The notes beneath the pieces were generated by a model that saw only the letters and a list, made by a program, of their open reading frames with translations, made no database searches and was not told where the DNA came from. Positions 62,195-64,000 of a stretch of 64,000 bases of DNA are shown in pieces (within the stretch, counting starts at the first letter, position 1; every line of letters starts with the position of its first letter). The position numbers were made by a program, and so were the translations under genes. Location of the stretch: the NCBI GenBank assembly GCA_902781505.1, contig CACZJL010000002.1:1-64000 (forward strand), written 5' to 3'. The DNA is from an uncultured Lachnospiraceae bacterium (GTDB lineage: Bacteria; Bacillota; Clostridia; Lachnospirales; Lachnospiraceae).

Positions 62195-63240
62195 GTATTA
62201 AAGTGCCATTTAGCGAGTTAAAAGAGACAGCAAAGAAGGCGTTTTTAAATTTAGGTTTGAGTGAGGAGAAGGCAGAACTTTGTGCCACAATTCACACAGA
62301 ATCCTCGGCAGATGGAGTTGAAAGCCACGGTATGAACCGTATCCCAAGATTTGCCGAGTATGTTCAGCAAGGACTGATTGATGTAAATGCAGAGCCAGAG
62401 CTCGTGAGTGCCAAGGGTGCCTGCGAGAATTACGATGGCCATATGGGCGTTGGCGTGGTAAATGCTGTATTCTGCGCAGACAGAGCGGCTGAGCTTGCCA
62501 AAGAGCACGGCATCGGACTGGTTGCATTAAAGAATACAACCCACTGGATGCGTGGTGGTGCCTATGCATGGCGTATGGCATACAAGGGATATTTCGGAAT
62601 CAGCTGGATTAATACAGAAAGCTGCATGCCAATGTGGGGTTCTGATGAAGCCAGTGTTGGTAACAATCCATTCTGTATGGCAATTCCAAGAGAAAAGGGA
62701 CCAATCGTTGTTGATATGGCGATGAGCCAGTACGCATACGGAAAGCTCGGCGTTTACCGCCTTGCAGGTAAGGAATTACCTTATCCGGGTGGCTTTGACA
62801 AGGATGGTAACTTGACCTCTGACCCAGGCGCAATCGAGGAATCCAAGCGCATTCTTCCAACCGGTTACTGGAAGGGTTCATCCCTTTCCATCGCACTTGA
62901 CCTTGCAGCAGCAATGCTGGCAAATGGCCGCACCGGTCTTGATATGGACCTGGCGAATGAAGGTTCCTGCGGCGGTTGCTGTCAGATTTTTATTGCAATC
63001 AATCCATATTTGTTCGGTGAGAAGGACGCGACGCAGGCTAAGCTTGATGCAAGAGTTGCAGCAGCAGATGCAGCTCATCCACTGGATCCAAAGCATCCTG
63101 TAAGGTGCCCTGGCGAATCTACTATTGCCCGTCGTGAAGCAAGTATGAGAGACGGCGTAACGGTTGATGAGCAGATTTATGCACAGATTCAGCAGCTTGC
63201 AGCTGGTGATTTAAATGTAACTGATATCGCAAGTAAGTAA
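62191..63240 (+). CDS. 2,3-diketo-L-gulonate reductase, YiaK/DlgD type
   Basis: The 349-residue enzyme belongs to the Ldh_2 family of NAD(P)H-dependent 2-keto-acid reductases. Fixed points with E. coli YiaK are VESHGMNRIPRF, GIGLVALKNTTHWMRGGAYA, PGGFDKDGNLTSDPG and ILPTGYWKGSSLSIALD, closer than to malate or ureidoglycolate enzymes. It starts with GTG at 62191 after AAGGAGGGG, overlapping the HExxH gene. YiaK reduces 2,3-diketo-L-gulonate in ascorbate and L-lyxose-type breakdown; here the true substrate is unproven. The YhcH (YiaL-type) gene follows as in the yia operon. Confidence 0.85.
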   Translation: MSIKVPFSELKETAKKAFLNLGLSEEKAELCATIHTESSADGVESHGMNRIPRFAEYVQQGLIDVNAEPELVSAKGACENYDGHMGVGVVNAVFCADRAAELAKEHGIGLVALKNTTHWMRGGAYAWRMAYKGYFGISWINTESCMPMWGSDEASVGNNPFCMAIPREKGPIVVDMAMSQYAYGKLGVYRLAGKELPYPGGFDKDGNLTSDPGAIEESKRILPTGYWKGSSLSIALDLAAAMLANGRTGLDMDLANEGSCGGCCQIFIAINPYLFGEKDATQAKLDARVAAADAAHPLDPKHPVRCPGESTIARREASMRDGVTVDEQIYAQIQQLAAGDLNVTDIASK

Positions 63241-63254
63241 CAAAACATATAATC

Positions 63255-63277
63255 CCCTCGGCCCTTCGGGGCCAGGG
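63255..63277 (+). terminator. UUCG-capped hairpin between yiaK-like and yhcH genes
   Basis: CCCTcGGCCC-ttcg-GGGCCaGGG with no T run. An exceptionally stable hairpin that may protect the upstream message end or set gene ratios instead of ending transcription. Confidence 0.6.
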
Positions 63278-63303
63278 AACTCTATAATTTGGAGGAAGAG
63301 ACC

Positions 63304-63756
63304 ATGTTTTTTGCAAATATTTCTATTGCAGAGAAGTATGACTATTTAGATGAGAAGTTCCGTGCAGCTTATAAGTGGCTTGCCGAAACAGATATTAAGT
63401 CTTTAGAGCCTGGCACATACCCAATCCTTGGTGAGCAGGTATACGCAAGTGTTCAGGAATATGAGACTGAACCAAAGGAGAAGAGATCCTTTGAAGCACA
63501 CAAGAAGTTCTTTGATATCCAGTATATGGTAACTGGTGATGAGATGTTTGGTGTGTGCAAAGAAGAAGGCTTAAAAGAGACAGAAGCACACGATGACAAG
63601 GACCTGTACTTCTATGAGGAACCAGCACTTTCCGGTGAGGTTCTTTTAAAGGAAGGCGATTTAATCGTTGTAGCACCAGAAGATGCTCATAAGCCAAGAT
63701 GTGCAGCAGGAACACCTGCAGCTGTTAAAAAAGTAGTAGTAAAAGTAGCGCTTTAA
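63304..63756 (+). CDS. YhcH/YjgK/YiaL family protein
   Basis: The 150-residue cupin-like protein carries the family pattern: EAHKKFFDIQYMVTGDE (Glu/His/Asp ligands), LYFYEE and PEDAHKPRC with VKKVVVKVA at the end. Members act on sugars or sugar acids, perhaps as isomerases or anomerases, and in E. coli YiaL stands beside YiaK as here. The start at 63304 follows GGAGGAAGAGACC. A related domain forms the N-terminal half of the fusion at 54114. Confidence 0.9.
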   Translation: MFFANISIAEKYDYLDEKFRAAYKWLAETDIKSLEPGTYPILGEQVYASVQEYETEPKEKRSFEAHKKFFDIQYMVTGDEMFGVCKEEGLKETEAHDDKDLYFYEEPALSGEVLLKEGDLIVVAPEDAHKPRCAAGTPAAVKKVVVKVAL

Positions 63757-63776
63757 TTTCAAGGAGGAAGATAACC

Positions 63777-64000
63777 ATGCAGACAGTATACGATTTAGGA
63801 AACGGAATGAGACTTGTAGATCTCTCAAAGTTAGTAGATCCAGCAACAGAGACAAGAAGATGTAAGCTTGACCGCTTCAACACAGGCGGCCCAATCCCTG
63901 ATTTCCACACAAACTTTGATATCATGAGCCATTTAGGAACTCATGCAGAGTGCCCTTATCATCATGATGATAACTGGCCGGATGTAACAGCACTTCCACT
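63777..64000 (+). CDS. Cyclase-family metal-dependent hydrolase (cut by the window end)
   Basis: The visible 74 residues contain DLSKLVDPAT at the start and MSHLGTHAECPYHHD, the HxGTHxxxPxH metal-binding motif of the cyclase family (kynurenine formamidase, isatin hydrolase and polyketide cyclase relatives). AAGGAGGAAG precedes the ATG. Enzymes of the family hydrolyse cyclic or formyl amides and lactones, which fits a pathway with a HyuA-type protein. The remainder lies outside the window. Confidence 0.85.
   Translation, partial: MQTVYDLGNGMRLVDLSKLVDPATETRRCKLDRFNTGGPIPDFHTNFDIMSHLGTHAECPYHHDDNWPDVTALP

Overview
The window looks like chromosome from an anaerobic gut or rumen Clostridia, most likely a Lachnospiraceae. 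Reasons are the strong AGGAGG-type ribosome binding sites, a preQ1-I and a yybP-ykoY riboswitch, a KtrB/TrkA plus KdpD/KdpE-like potassium locus, a Firmicutes-type beta-glucuronidase, a family 9 pectate lyase and a Tn-like conjugation module. The genus cannot be fixed from sequence alone.

1-17.6 kb is accessory DNA, visibly more AT-rich than the rest. It starts with part of a conjugative or mobilizable element: a KilA-C-type regulator gene with a damaged 5' end, a rolling-circle-type Rep, a VirD4/TraG coupling ATPase, a ClpP-like protease, a macro-domain protein and a serine recombinase with repeated inverted sites beside it. A small XRE regulator and a complete type I restriction system (hsdR-hsdM-hsdS) follow. 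From 12.1 to 17.6 kb lies a graveyard of gene fragments, nested palindromes and hairpins. It holds an ArsR gene, a YeiH-type exporter with a divergent LysR gene, and the 3' end of a group II intron whose RNA domains V and VI mark the island's right side.

17.7-33 kb is ordinary chromosome: a membrane metallophosphoesterase, a frameshifted patatin, DegV with a divergent TetR, and a potassium uptake operon (ktrB-trkA-kdpD-like-kdpE-like) with matching 11-bp-spaced repeats in front of ktrB and in front of a small membrane protein gene. Then come an AraC regulator divergent from a GPH symporter and beta-glucuronidase pair, an rpiB remnant and an iron alcohol dehydrogenase. 33-43 kb carries a LysR regulator, a membrane-anchored PL9 pectate lyase, and a complete preQ1/queuosine precursor operon (queD-queE-folE-queC-queF) behind a consensus promoter, a preQ1-I riboswitch and a terminator.

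43-53 kb has a P-type cation ATPase behind a manganese (yybP-ykoY) riboswitch, a MacB-type ABC transporter, a coiled-coil protein, a sialic-acid-lyase-like aldolase and a 578-residue regulator with two helix-turn-helix domains. An unassigned, hairpin-rich leader of about 470 nt sits in front of a 47-residue membrane peptide.

53.3-64 kb is the most intriguing block. Two GntR regulators are transcribed divergently around four copies of CTTGTATGC. Leftward lie a YhcH-M28 peptidase fusion and a short-chain dehydrogenase. Rightward lie a large permease, a lone HyuA-type hydantoinase/oxoprolinase, an HExxH protein, a YiaK-type 2,3-diketogulonate reductase, a stand-alone YhcH protein and a metal-dependent cyclase cut by the window end. 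Together they suggest a catabolic pathway for an amide- or lactam-linked sugar-acid-like compound that does not match any pathway I know.
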